DNA of 56,635 nucleotides, from NCBI GenBank assembly GCA_018065005.1, contig JAGHUD010000062.1, positions 1 through 56,635 on the forward strand, given 5' to 3'. Source of the stretch: Candidatus Physcousia equi (lineage in GTDB: Bacteria > Bacteroidota > Bacteroidia > Bacteroidales > Bacteroidaceae). Both the position numbers and the translations under genes were made by a program. Shown piece by piece: positions 1 to 9,556 of this stretch. How positions within the stretch are numbered: position 1 is the stretch's first letter; every line of letters begins with the position of its first letter. The notes beneath the pieces are model-generated. The model saw nothing but the letters and a program-made list of their open reading frames with translations. It did no database searches and was not told the origin of the DNA.

Positions 1-108
1 ATATATAATTCTGCAAATTTTTTAATGAAAAAATTAGGATGAAGTAGCATTTTTTCTTCTTTCCTCTCAAAAAGCGGGACTTATGACAACGTGTTCGTGC
101 ATTTTTCA

Positions 109-116
109 TAACTTTG
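109..116 (+). promoter_or_regulatory. -7 promoter element of proBA
   Basis: TAACTTTG matches the Bacteroidetes -7 consensus TAnnTTTG. Transcription would begin near 122, so the ATG at 146 is the plausible start and the in-frame ATG at 83 lies upstream of the transcript. I see no good -33 TTTG at the expected distance. Confidence 0.6.
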
Positions 117-145
117 CAAGTCGAAACACAAAAACAGAAAGCACA

Positions 146-2248
146 ATGAAACAACGAAGAATAGCCGTGAAGATCGGCAGCAATGTGCTGACACGTAAAG
201 ATGGGACACTCGACGCCACACGCATGTCGGCATTGGTGGATCAGGTGGCAGAGCTGCGGGCACGCGGCATCGAGGTGGTTATGGTGTCATCAGGTGCCGT
301 AGCGAGCGGTCGCAGCGAGCAGCCCCTCAACGAGCAACTCGACGAAGTGTCGCAACGACAACTCTTCTCCGCAATCGGTCAGGCAAAACTCATCAACCGC
401 TACTACGAGCTCTTCCGCGAGCACCATATCCGTGTGGGACAAGTGCTGACGATGAAGGAGAGCTTCAGCGACGAGGAGCACTGCCGTAACCAACAGAACT
501 GCATGGAGGTCATGCTGGCGCATGGTGTCATCCCTATTGTAAACGAAAACGACACGGTGGCCATCACCGAACTCATGTTCACCGACAACGACGAACTGAG
601 CGGCCTTGTGGCTCAAATGCTGCACGCCGACACGCTCATCCTCCTAAGCAACATTGATGGCATCTATGACGCCCCACCCTCGCAAGCAGGTGCACAGGTG
701 ATTCGCACCGTGCTGCCGGGCGAGGACTTGTCGCAATACATCAGCACGGAGAAGTCGGGACACGGACGCGGCGGCATGACAAGCAAATATCACACAGCTT
801 CGCTTGTAGCGCAAAATGGCATCGAGGTGGTCATCGCCAACGGTAAGACACCTGACATTCTGCTCAAACTCATAGACGACCCCGACACCGTGTGCACGAG
901 GTTCGTTCCTGCAGCCCTGCAACAATCCACTGCCGCAACCAACGGAGTGCAGTCGGAGACAGAAGTGATAGAAAAGGAGGCAGAAGTAACAGAAAAGAAG
1001 ACAGAAGTGACAGAAAAACTGTTGCGCGCACGAGTAGCCGCCAACGAACTCCTGCTTGCCAGCGAGGAGGCCATCAACAAGGTGCTCTGTGACGTAGCAG
1101 AACAAATCAAGCGGCACAGCAGCGAACTCTTGGCAGCCAACGCAGCAGACCTCCAGCGCATGAATCCAGACAATCCGCTCTACGACCGTCTGCGCCTCGA
1201 CAACGATCGTTTGAATGCCATTGCCAACGACACGCGCAATGTAGCCACGCTGCGCTCACCCCTTGGACATGTGCAGAAGCAATCCACTCTGCCCAACGCA
1301 CTGCAGCTGAAACGAGTCAGTGTGCCCTTTGGCGTCGTTGGTGTCATCTTCGAGGCGCGCCCCAATGTAGCGTTCGACGTGGCAGCCCTCTGCCTCAAGA
1401 GCGGCAACGCTTGTGTGCTCAAGGGAGGACGCGATGCCGAGGAGTCATGCCGCGCCATTGTCGCCCTCATCCGCAGCGTGCTAGAGCAGAACGGTCTGCC
1501 TGCCGATGCTGTCACCCTCCTGCCTGCCTCTCACGAAGCCACGGCAGAGATGTTGCAAGCAGTGGGTCTCATCGACCTCGTCATTCCGCGCGGCAGCAGT
1601 CGCCTCATCCGTTTCGTGCGCGACACGGCACGCGTGCCCGTCATCGAGACGGGTGCTGGTATCTGCCATTGCTACGTCGACAGCACCGCCGACCTCACCA
1701 AGGCAACAGCCATCGTGCAAAATGCCAAGACACGACGAGTGAGCGTCTGCAATGCACTCGACTGCCTGCTCATCCACCGCTCCCGACTCTCCGACCTCCC
1801 CTCACTCGCCCAACCGCTGGGAGAGAAGAAGGTGCTTATCTATGCCGACACAGAAGCCTACGCAGCACTCCAGGACCACTATCCCACCGACCTTCTCCTC
1901 CCTGCCACCGACGAGAGTTTCGGCACGGAGTTTCTCTCCATGACCATGTCCATCGGCACCGTCGACTCCCTCGACGAAGCCCTGCGCCACATAGCCCTCC
2001 ATGGTTCGCACCACAGCGAAAGCATCGTCACCGAAGACCCGCAATCTGCAGAGCGCTTCCTCACGCTCGTCGATGCAGCCTGCGTCTACCACAATGCCCC
2101 CACCTCCTTCACCGATGGTGCACAGTTCGGCCTTGGTGCAGAGATAGGCATCAGCACGCAGAAGCTTCATGCCCGCGGTCCCATGGCGCTCGAAGAGCTC
2201 ACCACCTACAAGTGGCAGATTCGCGGCAACGGACAGGTGAGGAAGTAA
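146..2248 (+). CDS. proBA: Bifunctional glutamate 5-kinase / gamma-glutamyl phosphate reductase (ProB-ProA fusion)
   Basis: This 700-aa protein should catalyse the first two steps of proline synthesis: phosphorylation of glutamate, then NADPH-dependent reduction to glutamate semialdehyde. Residues 1 to about 270 are an amino-acid-kinase domain (KIGSNVLT near the start, GRGGMTSK) without a PUA domain. Residues about 292-700 are an aldehyde-dehydrogenase-fold ProA domain with the catalytic cysteine in VSVCNAL (Cys535). The linker at 272-292 is three heptads of the type (T/A)EV(I/T)EK, encoded by a 21-bp tandem repeat. The domain order is that of eukaryotic P5CS; most bacteria have separate proteins. 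The frame is open throughout, so this is not a sequencing artefact visible here. The start at 146 is set by the promoter at 109. Confidence 0.93.
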   Translation: MKQRRIAVKIGSNVLTRKDGTLDATRMSALVDQVAELRARGIEVVMVSSGAVASGRSEQPLNEQLDEVSQRQLFSAIGQAKLINRYYELFREHHIRVGQVLTMKESFSDEEHCRNQQNCMEVMLAHGVIPIVNENDTVAITELMFTDNDELSGLVAQMLHADTLILLSNIDGIYDAPPSQAGAQVIRTVLPGEDLSQYISTEKSGHGRGGMTSKYHTASLVAQNGIEVVIANGKTPDILLKLIDDPDTVCTRFVPAALQQSTAATNGVQSETEVIEKEAEVTEKKTEVTEKLLRARVAANELLLASEEAINKVLCDVAEQIKRHSSELLAANAADLQRMNPDNPLYDRLRLDNDRLNAIANDTRNVATLRSPLGHVQKQSTLPNALQLKRVSVPFGVVGVIFEARPNVAFDVAALCLKSGNACVLKGGRDAEESCRAIVALIRSVLEQNGLPADAVTLLPASHEATAEMLQAVGLIDLVIPRGSSRLIRFVRDTARVPVIETGAGICHCYVDSTADLTKATAIVQNAKTRRVSVCNALDCLLIHRSRLSDLPSLAQPLGEKKVLIYADTEAYAALQDHYPTDLLLPATDESFGTEFLSMTMSIGTVDSLDEALRHIALHGSHHSESIVTEDPQSAERFLTLVDAACVYHNAPTSFTDGAQFGLGAEIGISTQKLHARGPMALEELTTYKWQIRGNGQVRK
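959..1021 (+). repeat. 21-bp coding tandem repeat (3 copies) in the proBA linker
   Basis: Three 21-bp units (959-979, 980-1000, 1001-1021), each starting RCAGAAGTRA, encode the heptads [14 protein letters not shown] and TEVTEKL. They lie exactly between the kinase and reductase domains, and copy number could change by in-frame slippage. Confidence 0.9.
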
Positions 2249-2322
2249 GCAAAACAGTTTTCTCGCACCTATATATACACATTATTTCTATATCTGGTAC
2301 ACTATTTTAACTGTAAAACCAC

Positions 2323-2375
2323 AAAGAAGCGGACGATTTTCGATGAGAACACCGAAAATCGTCCCTTCTTTGCGT
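2323..2375. terminator. Bidirectional hairpin between convergent proBA and valS
   Basis: A stem of about 19 bp, with arms at 2323-2342 and 2353-2371 (GGACGATTTTCG paired with CGAAAATCGTCC and extended by AAAGAAG/CTTCTTT), lies between the two convergent stop codons. The T-runs are short, so its efficiency is uncertain. Confidence 0.6.
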
Positions 2376-2390
2376 TTATGTCCGAGCCTT

Positions 2391-5138
2391 TTACATCTTG
2401 CTCAGCGACTCCTTGAGTTGAGCAATCTTCTGCTCGGCATCGCTCTGCTTCTTGCGCTCCATCTCTACTACCTGGGCGGGAGCATTCTGCACGAAGCGCT
2501 CGTTGCTGAGTTTTTTCAGGACAGACTGCAGGAAACCTTCGAGGTGCTTCAGTTCAGCCTCCATCTTCTCACGCTCAGCACCCATGTCGATAAGGCCAGC
2601 CATGGGGACGGCATACTCAGTGGTGCCAGCGAGGAAGGACGCCGCCTGTTCATCCTTGTTTTGGGTGTACTGCACCTCTTCGAGGTAAGCCATCTTGCGT
2701 ATGATGGCGCCCAGTTGCTGACAGCGTGTGATGTTCTTGTCGTCCTCGCTCACGATGACCTGCAGCGTGACGAGTTGCTTGGGAGGCAGATTCTTGCTGT
2801 TGCGCACGGCACGCACACCGCTGATGACAGCCTTCGCCTCTTCAAACTGCCTGAGCACCTGCTGCTCTTCTTCGGTCAGAGCCTCATCCTTGAGCGTGAC
2901 GGTCATGATGCTCTTTGCGCCGTCCTTGCCGTCGTTGATTTGCTGCCACATCTCCTCTGTGATGAAGGGCATGAAGGGATGGATGATGCGCATGAGTTTG
3001 TCGAAGTGTGCCATCGTAGCCGACAGTGTAGCGCGGTCGATGGGAGCTTGGTAAGCAGGTTTGATCACCTCCAGATACCAACCCGAGAACTCGTCAGTGA
3101 AGAGTTTGAAGGCAGCCATGAGTGCCTCGCTCAGACGATACTTCTTGAAGAGGTCTTCAATCTCGGCATACTGTTCCTTGATCTTGGCATCCATCCATTC
3201 GATGGCCTTCTTGTTAGCCTCAGGCTGTTCGATGTCAGCCACCTCCCATCCGCGGATGAGTCGATAGGCATTCCATATCTTGTTGCAGAAAGCAAAGCCT
3301 TGCAGACAGAGGCTCTCGTCGAAGAGGATGTCGTTGCCGGCAGGTGCAGCAAGCATCATGCCCATGCGCACACCGTCAGCGCCATACTTGTCGATGAGCA
3401 CGAGCGGGTCGGGCGAGTTGCCGAGCGACTTGGACATCTTGCGACCCAGTTTGTCGCGCACGATGCCGGTGAAGTAGACGTTCTTGAAGGGCATCTGTCC
3501 CTGGTATTCATAGCCCGCCATGATCATGCGTGCCACCCAGAAGAAGATGATGTCCGGACCAGTCACGAGGTCAGCAGTGGGATAGTAGTAGTTGAGTTCC
3601 TCGTTGCCGGGGTTGTTGATGCCATCGAAGAGTGAGATGGGCCACAGCCAGCTGGAGAACCACGTATCGAGTGCATCCTCGTCCTGCTTGAGGTCTGCAA
3701 GTGTCAGTGCTGCATTGCCCGACTTCTCCTTGGCGAGTTCGAGAGCCTGCTCTGCCGTCTCAGCCACCACATATCCGCCCGTGGGCAGGTAGTAAGCGGG
3801 GATGCGGTGTCCCCACCAGAGCTGACGGCTGATGCACCAATCCTTGATGTTCTCGAGCCAGTGGCGATAGGTATTCTTGTATTTGGTGGGATAGAACTGA
3901 ATGTCGTCGTTCATCACGGGCGAGAGTGCGATGTCCGCCAGATGCTCCATCTTGAGGAACCACTGCATGGAGAGCTTCGGTTCAATGGGCACTCCGGTGC
4001 GCTCCGAGCAACCAATCTTGTTGTCATAGTTCTCAATCTTCTCCATCAGTTGCGCCTCGGTCATGTCAATGGCAATCTGCTTGCGCACCTCAAAGCGGTC
4101 CTGCCCGACGTACATGCCAGCAGCCTCGCTGAGCGTGGCGTCGTCGTTGAAGATGTCGATGGCTTCAAGGTTATACTTTTCGCCCAGCATATAGTCGTTG
4201 ACATCGTGCGCAGGCGTCACCTTGAGGCATCCCGTTCCGAACTCAATCTCTACGTAGTCATCCTCGATGATAGGCACCACGCGCCCCTTCATGGGCACGA
4301 TGACCTTCTTGCCACGCAGCCATGTGTTCTTGGGGTCGTTGGGGTTGATGCACACCGCCACGTCGCCCATGATGGTTTCCGGACGGGTGGTAGCCACCAC
4401 GGCATAGCGGCGTCCCTGTGCGTCGCGGTGCACCACCTGAGTCTTCACTGTGGGGTCGAAGGCATCCTCGGGAGCCGGATAGAGAGCACCAGGCTCTTCC
4501 CCATCGGTGCTGCCTGCGGGCTCATCCACATAGTATCGCATGTAGTAGAGTTTCGTGTGCTCCTCCTTATAGATTACCTCCTCGTCAGAGAGGGCAGTCA
4601 GCGCCTTGGGGTCCCAGTTGACCATGCGCACGCCGCGATAGATGAGTCCCTTCTTGTAGAGGTCGCAGAACACCTTGATGACACTCTCCGAGCGCTTCTC
4701 GTCCATCGTGAAGGCGGTGCGGTCCCAGTCGCACGAGCATCCCAACTTGCGCAGCTGCTTGAGTATGATGCCGCCGTGCTCCTCGGTCCAGTCCCAGGCG
4801 TGCTTGAGAAATTCCTCGCGGCTGAGGTCGGTCTTCTTGATGCCCTGTTCGGCAAGGCGGTTCACCACCTTAGCCTCTGTTGCAATGCTGGCATGGTCGG
4901 TGCCAGGCACCCAGCAAGCATTCTTTCCCTCCATACGGGCATGGCGAACGAGGATATCCTGAATGGTCTCGTTGAGCACATGACCCATGTGGAGCACACC
5001 CGTGACGTTTGGTGGCGGTATGACTACTGTGTATGGTTCTCTGCCATCAGGTTTGCTGCTGAAGAGTTTGTTGTCCAGCCAATACTGGTACCATTTGCCC
5101 TCCACCTCAGAGGGACTGTACTTGGTTGCTAATTCCAT
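2391..5138 (-). CDS. valS: Valine--tRNA ligase
   Basis: This 915-aa class I aminoacyl-tRNA synthetase charges tRNA-Val in the cytoplasm. The HIGH-type motif appears as HMGH at about residues 50-53 after PPPNVTG. The KMSKS loop ([10 protein letters not shown]) is near residue 566. An editing (CP1) domain lies between them, with [10 protein letters not shown]. The C-terminus is the coiled-coil tRNA-binding arm typical of ValRS. I chose the ATG at 5138 (MELATKYSP): homologues begin here, and the in-frame upstream codons add no conserved sequence. It is convergent with proBA and has its own promoter at 5227-5257. Confidence 0.97.
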   Translation of the reverse strand: MELATKYSPSEVEGKWYQYWLDNKLFSSKPDGREPYTVVIPPPNVTGVLHMGHVLNETIQDILVRHARMEGKNACWVPGTDHASIATEAKVVNRLAEQGIKKTDLSREEFLKHAWDWTEEHGGIILKQLRKLGCSCDWDRTAFTMDEKRSESVIKVFCDLYKKGLIYRGVRMVNWDPKALTALSDEEVIYKEEHTKLYYMRYYVDEPAGSTDGEEPGALYPAPEDAFDPTVKTQVVHRDAQGRRYAVVATTRPETIMGDVAVCINPNDPKNTWLRGKKVIVPMKGRVVPIIEDDYVEIEFGTGCLKVTPAHDVNDYMLGEKYNLEAIDIFNDDATLSEAAGMYVGQDRFEVRKQIAIDMTEAQLMEKIENYDNKIGCSERTGVPIEPKLSMQWFLKMEHLADIALSPVMNDDIQFYPTKYKNTYRHWLENIKDWCISRQLWWGHRIPAYYLPTGGYVVAETAEQALELAKEKSGNAALTLADLKQDEDALDTWFSSWLWPISLFDGINNPGNEELNYYYPTADLVTGPDIIFFWVARMIMAGYEYQGQMPFKNVYFTGIVRDKLGRKMSKSLGNSPDPLVLIDKYGADGVRMGMMLAAPAGNDILFDESLCLQGFAFCNKIWNAYRLIRGWEVADIEQPEANKKAIEWMDAKIKEQYAEIEDLFKKYRLSEALMAAFKLFTDEFSGWYLEVIKPAYQAPIDRATLSATMAHFDKLMRIIHPFMPFITEEMWQQINDGKDGAKSIMTVTLKDEALTEEEQQVLRQFEEAKAVISGVRAVRNSKNLPPKQLVTLQVIVSEDDKNITRCQQLGAIIRKMAYLEEVQYTQNKDEQAASFLAGTTEYAVPMAGLIDMGAEREKMEAELKHLEGFLQSVLKKLSNERFVQNAPAQVVEMERKKQSDAEQKIAQLKESLSKM

Positions 5139-5226
5139 CTCTATGTAAGTGTTCAAAATTGTTTTTTCTGTCTTTGGCAAGCGGGACGTTCGTTGTCTCC
5201 ACCCGCTCTTTTTGCAGTTTTGCGCG

Positions 5227-5257
5227 CAAAATTACTGTATTTTTTCGACTTTTACAA
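5227..5257 (-). promoter_or_regulatory. valS promoter
   Basis: On the minus strand the -7 element is TAATTTTG (5227-5234), with TTG about 20 bp upstream (5255-5257). The transcript would start about 80 nt before the valS ATG. No T-box-like leader is evident. Confidence 0.6.
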
Positions 5258-5289
5258 GTTTCTTGGTCGATAAAGAGCAATAAAACGAA

Positions 5290-5979
5290 CTATTCGCCCG
5301 CCTTGCCTCCCGTAACCTGTGTGGCACGCAGCACATTCTTCATCGTTTGGCCGGCTCGCTGCGCACTCCCCGCGAGCACCTGCGCTCCCGTCTGGGTGGT
5401 TGCCGTTGCTGCCGTCTTGCCCAAGGTAGAAGCCACAGATGCTGTCTTGACTCCCGCCTTGACAGCCGCCATGCCAGGCTTGACAGCCTCCAACCTATAG
5501 ATAATGCCTTTGAGCATCGGACCGATGTCGTCCACCGTCATGTTGTGCAATATGCGCAAGTCATGAGCAAACTCAGAGATATCGAGACGCAGATGTATCT
5601 TGGGATTGGCCACATCCAGATGGCGGAGCAGCGACATGACGCCCTTCTCCTGTTCAGTGAGCAGATGGTTGCTGTTGTTCACTATGGCTATGTTCACCTC
5701 GCTCGCCTGGATGATGAGGTGGATGAACCCATTCTGAACCTCACTCATGGGACAGCGCATCTCGCCTGCCATATCGGAAGCATCGAAGTCGTTATCGTGA
5801 AGCATTGTCAGCAACTGTCGCAGTCTGTCAGCGCCCTGCCTGACGGCTTCTGTCTGCTGTCGCGGGGGAGCACTGGTGGGTGGGGCTGCTGGAGCCTGAC
5901 TCCCTGCGATAGGTTTTCCGCATCGGGTGCAGAAGTGTGCATCCTCTTCTATCTTGTTTCCACAGTATATGCAAAACAT
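5290..5979 (-). CDS. Zinc-ribbon domain protein of unknown function
   Basis: The N-terminus carries a zinc ribbon with two CxxC knuckles (Cys3/Cys6 and Cys17/Cys20, MFCIYCGNK and FCTRCGKP). A Pro/Ala-rich linker follows, then a mostly helical segment at about 45-190 and a low-complexity Ala/Thr/Gly tail. There is no signal peptide or membrane segment, so it is probably cytoplasmic. I do not recognise the central domain. It is a single gene with its own promoter (6044-6051), divergent from the following lipoprotein. The 229-aa length is complete, starting at the zinc-ribbon methionine. Confidence 0.75.
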   Translation of the reverse strand: MFCIYCGNKIEEDAHFCTRCGKPIAGSQAPAAPPTSAPPRQQTEAVRQGADRLRQLLTMLHDNDFDASDMAGEMRCPMSEVQNGFIHLIIQASEVNIAIVNNSNHLLTEQEKGVMSLLRHLDVANPKIHLRLDISEFAHDLRILHNMTVDDIGPMLKGIIYRLEAVKPGMAAVKAGVKTASVASTLGKTAATATTQTGAQVLAGSAQRAGQTMKNVLRATQVTGGKAGE

Positions 5980-6043
5980 AAGCGTCCGTAAGTCTTCAAA
6001 ATGTTTTTTTACTAAGCTGGTGTGTTTTTCATTGATTGCTGCG

Positions 6044-6051
6044 CAAAGATA
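6044..6051 (-). promoter_or_regulatory. -7 element of the zinc-ribbon gene
   Basis: TATCTTTG on the minus strand fits TAnnTTTG and lies 65 nt upstream of the ATG at 5979. No clear -33 element is visible. Confidence 0.5.
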
Positions 6052-6201
6052 ACAATTTAATTCGACATGCCAATGCTATTTCATCTATAATAAGGTAAAA
6101 AATGTGCTGCTTGGACCCGCCACAGCAAGTTCTGCAGGCTGTTTGGCTGCCGCTTTGATGCTTTTTTTGCCCCCAGTGCAGTGCCGTAAGCATTTTTTTC
6201 G

Positions 6202-6209
6202 TAACTTTG
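6202..6209 (+). promoter_or_regulatory. -7 element of the lipoprotein gene at 6258
   Basis: TAACTTTG fits TAnnTTTG and lies about 50 nt upstream of the ATG at 6258. It supports that start over the in-frame codon at 6207, which overlaps the promoter. Confidence 0.55.
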
Positions 6210-6257
6210 CACCATCCTACCACCAACACGACGTACCACATAAGACAACATCACTGT

Positions 6258-6974
6258 ATGAAAAAGACACTTCCCTTCTTCCTCGCAGCGGCTCTGCTGG
6301 CTGGCTGCAACAAAACCCAACAGAGTGAGACAACAGGCAACGACTCCACCGCCACGGCACTGACCGCCGAGGAGCCGGAGCAGGAAGCCCCTTTCGTGGC
6401 GCCCGACTTGCAGGCTTTCTTCCTGCACGGCGACGTCAAGCAGGTGCGCTACTTCATGGAGGACTATCCAGACTACCCCTACATGGATATGCAGTTCGAC
6501 CAGCAGGGACGCCTCATCGCCTACAAGATCGAAACCTTCGACGGGCCCGACGTCGTGGAATACACCTACCCCGACGACAAGTCGCTCGAAGCGCAATACA
6601 AAGACAAGAAAACGGCTGAGGAGACGGGCATCGACTGCTCCATGGTGAGAGACGAACAGGGACGCCTGACGCAGATTCCGCAAAACGTGTTTTCCTACAA
6701 CGAGCAGGGACGCGTTGAAGTCTGGGAGTCCTACGGCTGGGAGAGCATGACCACACACACCTTCACGCAGTACACCGAAAACGGCGACCCGGAGTTGGCT
6801 TCATTCACAGGTGCTGGCGAGGGAGAGGAATGGTCGGGCAAAACAAGCTACACCTATGACGAGGTGGACGAGCACGGCAACTGGCTGGTGTGTCGGGAGC
6901 ACACGCAGATGAACGGCGAGAAGAGTAAGGAGACGAAGAAAAGAGTCATCACCTACCACAGCGACAAGCAGTAG
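6258..6974 (+). CDS. Putative lipoprotein with YD-like (DxxGR) repeats
   Basis: This 238-aa protein starts with a lipoprotein signal peptide (MKKTLPFFLAAALLAGC), so the mature protein should be acylated at Cys17. A Ser/Thr/Glu-rich linker follows. The body has several short motifs of the type FDQQGRLIAY, RDEQGRLTQI and YNEQGRVEVW, like the degenerate RHS/YD-type beta-hairpin repeats common in Bacteroidales lipoproteins. No enzymatic motif is visible. It stands alone, with a promoter at 6202 and no clear terminator downstream. Function unknown. Confidence 0.75.
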   Translation: MKKTLPFFLAAALLAGCNKTQQSETTGNDSTATALTAEEPEQEAPFVAPDLQAFFLHGDVKQVRYFMEDYPDYPYMDMQFDQQGRLIAYKIETFDGPDVVEYTYPDDKSLEAQYKDKKTAEETGIDCSMVRDEQGRLTQIPQNVFSYNEQGRVEVWESYGWESMTTHTFTQYTENGDPELASFTGAGEGEEWSGKTSYTYDEVDEHGNWLVCREHTQMNGEKSKETKKRVITYHSDKQ

Positions 6975-7266
6975 AAGACAAGACTGGAAGAGGCTGCGCT
7001 TACTGATATCGAACATCGAACGGCTGAACCAAGCATAGAGAAAAGGCTTGGAGAAGTGAGAAACTGCATGGGTGCAAGCTGCACAACAGTGCAGATGAGA
7101 TGCTGTGCATGGGTGTCGAGCGCATTCTCTCTCTTATCATTTTGATAAGTACAGCATGTCTTTTTCTTTCATTTTGCTACTTATTTTCTGTTCACTTTTT
7201 GGTCTGAAAGAGAAAAAATCGATGCTTTTTCGGACAAAGATCTAGCGCTCGAAAGAGAAAAAATAA

Positions 7267-7354
7267 TTCCTCGTCGAGAAATTTTCAGTTTCTGCATGAG
7301 AAACTTTTTGTTTCTGCTGCAGAAACTTTCATTTTTTGCTCGGGAAACAAGGGT
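7267..7354. repeat. 22-bp tandem repeat array, locus 1
   Basis: Four consecutive 22-bp units (7267, 7289, 7311, 7333) share the palindromic core TTTCTGCNGCAGAAAC, best kept at 7311-7326. A more degenerate continuation of the same period appears upstream, where GAAAGAGAAAAAAT occurs at about 7205 and 7251. The same unit occurs at 24795 and 35823. Confidence 0.8.
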
Positions 7355-7668
7355 TTGGCGGGTGGCGAAAACAGGCATTCCGCACGAGTCGCATCACTCA
7401 AGTGTCTGATATTCAGATAGCGCTAAGAGCGAAAATAGTGCTTTTCGCCCTTTACGGGCGTCAGGATTCCTCGCCGCGAAGCGATTCTCACCGTTTATGC
7501 GATTATCATAATGATGGATAAATCGACAGAATAGCTACATTTTGACATTTTCCGAGCATACCATGTAAGAGGGACGCTGAAGCAGAGAAAAATCGGGTGA
7601 GGAGGAGGTAGGCAATGCTCCTTGCGGACAAAAAAAGGTGGGCCCCCGACAATAAAACCGAAGCGAAA

Positions 7669-7700
7669 TTTGCCTGTTTCGGTGCGTTTTTGTACTTTTG
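7669..7700 (+). promoter_or_regulatory. mazG promoter
   Basis: TTTG (7669-7672), exactly 20 bp, then TACTTTTG (7693-7700): a full match to the Bacteroidetes primary-sigma promoter. The ATG is 34 nt further on, excluding the longer open frame from 7615. Confidence 0.8.
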
Positions 7701-7734
7701 CGTGCAATATCGAAACAAAAAAAACAAGAACAAC

Positions 7735-8598
7735 ATGATGGAACATACAAGAGAGGAGAAGATGGCGGCATTCGGCAGACTGCTGGACGTGATGGACACG
7801 CTGCGCGAGAAATGCCCCTGGGACCACAAGCAGACCTACGAGAGCCTGCGCCCCAACACGATTGAGGAGTGCTTTGAACTGTGCGATGCCCTGATGAGAA
7901 ACGATGAGAAGAACGTGTGCAAGGAACTGGGTGACGTGCTCCTCCACGTGGTCTTCTACGCCAAGATTGGCAGCGAGAACGGCTCGTTTGACATCGCAGA
8001 CGTCTGCAACAAACTGTGCGACAAACTCATCTTCCGCCACCCGCACGTCTATGGCGAACAAGTGGCAATGGCTGCTGGCAACGGAGTGCAAAACGCAGAA
8101 CTGGCGACGGCGAGCCAGGAGGGACTGAAGGAGGTGAAGACGGCAAGCGATGTGTCGGAAAACTGGGAGAAAATCAAACAACGGGAGAAGGACGGCAACA
8201 AAACGGTGCTCTCGGGCGTGCCCGATGCACTGCCCTCGCTCATCAAGGCGTACCGCATACAAGACAAAGCACGCAACGTGGGCTTTGACTGGGAGAAAAG
8301 AGAAGATGTGTGGGAGAAGGTGCAGGAGGAACTGGGCGAACTGCGCACCGAACTGGAGCGCGAGGACAAGGAGAAGAGCACCGATGAGTTTGGCGATTTC
8401 CTTTTTAGTCTCATCAACACAGCCCGCCTCTACCACATCAACCCAGATAACGCGCTGGAACGAACCAACAAGAAGTTCATCTTCCGCTTCAACCATGTGG
8501 AGCAGCGCGCCAAGGAGATGGGCAAGGAACTGAAGGACATGACACTTGCCGAAATGGATGAGCTATGGAACGAGGCTAAGGCTATCGGTAGAGTCTGA
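7735..8598 (+). CDS. mazG: Nucleoside triphosphate pyrophosphohydrolase MazG
   Basis: This 287-aa protein hydrolyses (d)NTPs to NMP and PPi and is a house-cleaning enzyme of the cytoplasm. It has two MazG repeats. The N-terminal one contains CPWDHKQTYESLRPNTIEE, with metal-binding EExxE-type acids at NTIEECFEL. The C-terminal one contains EELGELRTELER and a second acidic pair at DEFGDFLFSL. The start is ATG 7735 or the adjacent ATG 7738, both just downstream of the promoter. The last 17 nt overlap, tail to tail, the end of the S24-type regulator on the other strand. Confidence 0.95.
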   Translation: MMEHTREEKMAAFGRLLDVMDTLREKCPWDHKQTYESLRPNTIEECFELCDALMRNDEKNVCKELGDVLLHVVFYAKIGSENGSFDIADVCNKLCDKLIFRHPHVYGEQVAMAAGNGVQNAELATASQEGLKEVKTASDVSENWEKIKQREKDGNKTVLSGVPDALPSLIKAYRIQDKARNVGFDWEKREDVWEKVQEELGELRTELEREDKEKSTDEFGDFLFSLINTARLYHINPDNALERTNKKFIFRFNHVEQRAKEMGKELKDMTLAEMDELWNEAKAIGRV

Positions 8599-9241
8599 CA
8601 CTGCACACCACACGCATGAGGCGCAACACCTCGTCGCGGCGCACCTTGGAGGGCAGAAACGTGGGATTGTCGCTCACGAGGGTGATGTGATCGGGGTCGT
8701 CGGGCGTGAGCACGATGTGCTTGACCATGCGACCGCCACTGCGCGTCACCACCATGTAGACCTTGTCGGGATTGACGCGCTCAAGAGAATCGACACTGAC
8801 CACGCCCACAATGTCGCCATCATAGAGATACGGCTCCATGGAGTGACCACTGACGGGGAAGAAGGCTTCGACATGGACGCTGCTCAGGGGCATACCGACA
8901 GAGTCTGCCACATAGTCATACTGGTCTGCCACACCTGCCGTGGCGGGGAGGTGCGGATAGAAGGGAGCCGTGCTCACGGCTGGAGCCGCTGCTGCAGGAG
9001 CCTCGCTCTCCGGAAGAATCATCTCACCCTCTCCGGTGAGCAGCCATGAGAGGTTCAGGCGCTGACACATTTTGCATAGGTTGCGCGAAAGCTTATCACT
9101 GAAGGGAATCTTGCCCGTCAGGGCTGCACTCACCACCGTGGGATGATAGCCCATCTGGAGCGCCAGGTCGCGCTGGTTCTGAACCATCCCATTGAAGATC
9201 ATCCAACGGACAATCTTGCGTCCTCTTTCTCTTCTTTCCAT
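8582..9241 (-). CDS. LexA/CI-like transcriptional regulator (HTH + S24 peptidase)
   Basis: This 219-aa protein has an N-terminal helix-turn-helix (about residues 15-60) and a C-terminal S24 peptidase domain. The expected dyad is visible: Ser134 in SGHSMEP and Lys174 in RMVKHI, 40 residues apart. An Ala-Gly bond at 102-103, about 31 residues before the serine, is a plausible self-cleavage site. By analogy with LexA and phage CI it should be a repressor inactivated by autoproteolysis; the DNA target is unknown. No phage genes are nearby, so this may be a resident stress regulator. It overlaps the 3' end of mazG by 17 nt and has a full promoter at 9300-9331. Confidence 0.88.
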   Translation of the reverse strand: MERRERGRKIVRWMIFNGMVQNQRDLALQMGYHPTVVSAALTGKIPFSDKLSRNLCKMCQRLNLSWLLTGEGEMILPESEAPAAAAPAVSTAPFYPHLPATAGVADQYDYVADSVGMPLSSVHVEAFFPVSGHSMEPYLYDGDIVGVVSVDSLERVNPDKVYMVVTRSGGRMVKHIVLTPDDPDHITLVSDNPTFLPSKVRRDEVLRLMRVVCSVRLYR

Positions 9242-9299
9242 GTCTTCCTTATGTGTATTTGCTTGGTGTTGTTTCAGAAGTGCGTTTGCATTTCGAGAG

Positions 9300-9331
9300 C
9301 AAAATTACAAAGATTATTTGTATAAAACAAA
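9300..9331 (-). promoter_or_regulatory. Promoter of the S24-type regulator
   Basis: On the minus strand TTTG (9328-9331), 20 bp, TAATTTTG (9300-9307). It is back to back with the glmM promoter; the 315-bp gap between the two genes otherwise holds nothing I recognise. Confidence 0.8.
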
Positions 9332-9480
9332 TCCTCTGCCACATTTTTGCACCAATCGGCTGCATTTTCCTGCAGCCGAGGGCAAGCAGAAGGACGAAGG
9401 CAGAAGGGGATGAAAGCAGCGGCTCTGCAAGGAGAAATACATCGCAATGTGAAATAAAGGTACATTTTCTGCGCATTTCT

Positions 9481-9512
9481 TTTGTTCGTTTCATGCTTTT
9501 TAGCTAAATTTG
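9481..9512 (+). promoter_or_regulatory. glmM-nagA promoter
   Basis: TTTG (9481-9484), 20 bp, TAAATTTG (9505-9512). The leader is about 40 nt and A/T-rich. Confidence 0.8.
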
Positions 9513-9556
9513 CGGTCGAATACCATTATATAATGTACATAAAAACACAATAAACT

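Larger units (their letters stand above)
6975..7734. other. 760-bp intergenic region with repeats
   Basis: No credible gene is seen. The small open frame at 7181-7378 on the minus strand is a translation of the 22-bp repeats. The region holds a perfect inverted repeat (CTTATCA-ttt-TGATAAG, 7133-7149), a weak stem CCAAGC/GCTTGG (7029-7050) without a T-run, the 22-bp repeat array at 7267-7354 and, at its right end, the mazG promoter. Confidence 0.7.

Noticed and set aside
2343..3635. Long open frame (430 codons) on the plus strand opposite valS, and a similar one at 3807-5132
   Set aside because: Both are antisense shadows of valS, have no family features and no promoter; codon bias on the opposite strand explains them.
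7181..7378. Small minus-strand open frame in the 760-bp gap
   Set aside because: Its product is a translation of the 22-bp repeats (FCSRN-type repeats) and it lacks a promoter; the same kind of frame appears at the other repeat loci.
7380..7510. Possible tRNA or small structured RNA with CGCCC/GGGCG stem
   Set aside because: The stem is short, there is no cloverleaf, and no promoter or terminator frames it.
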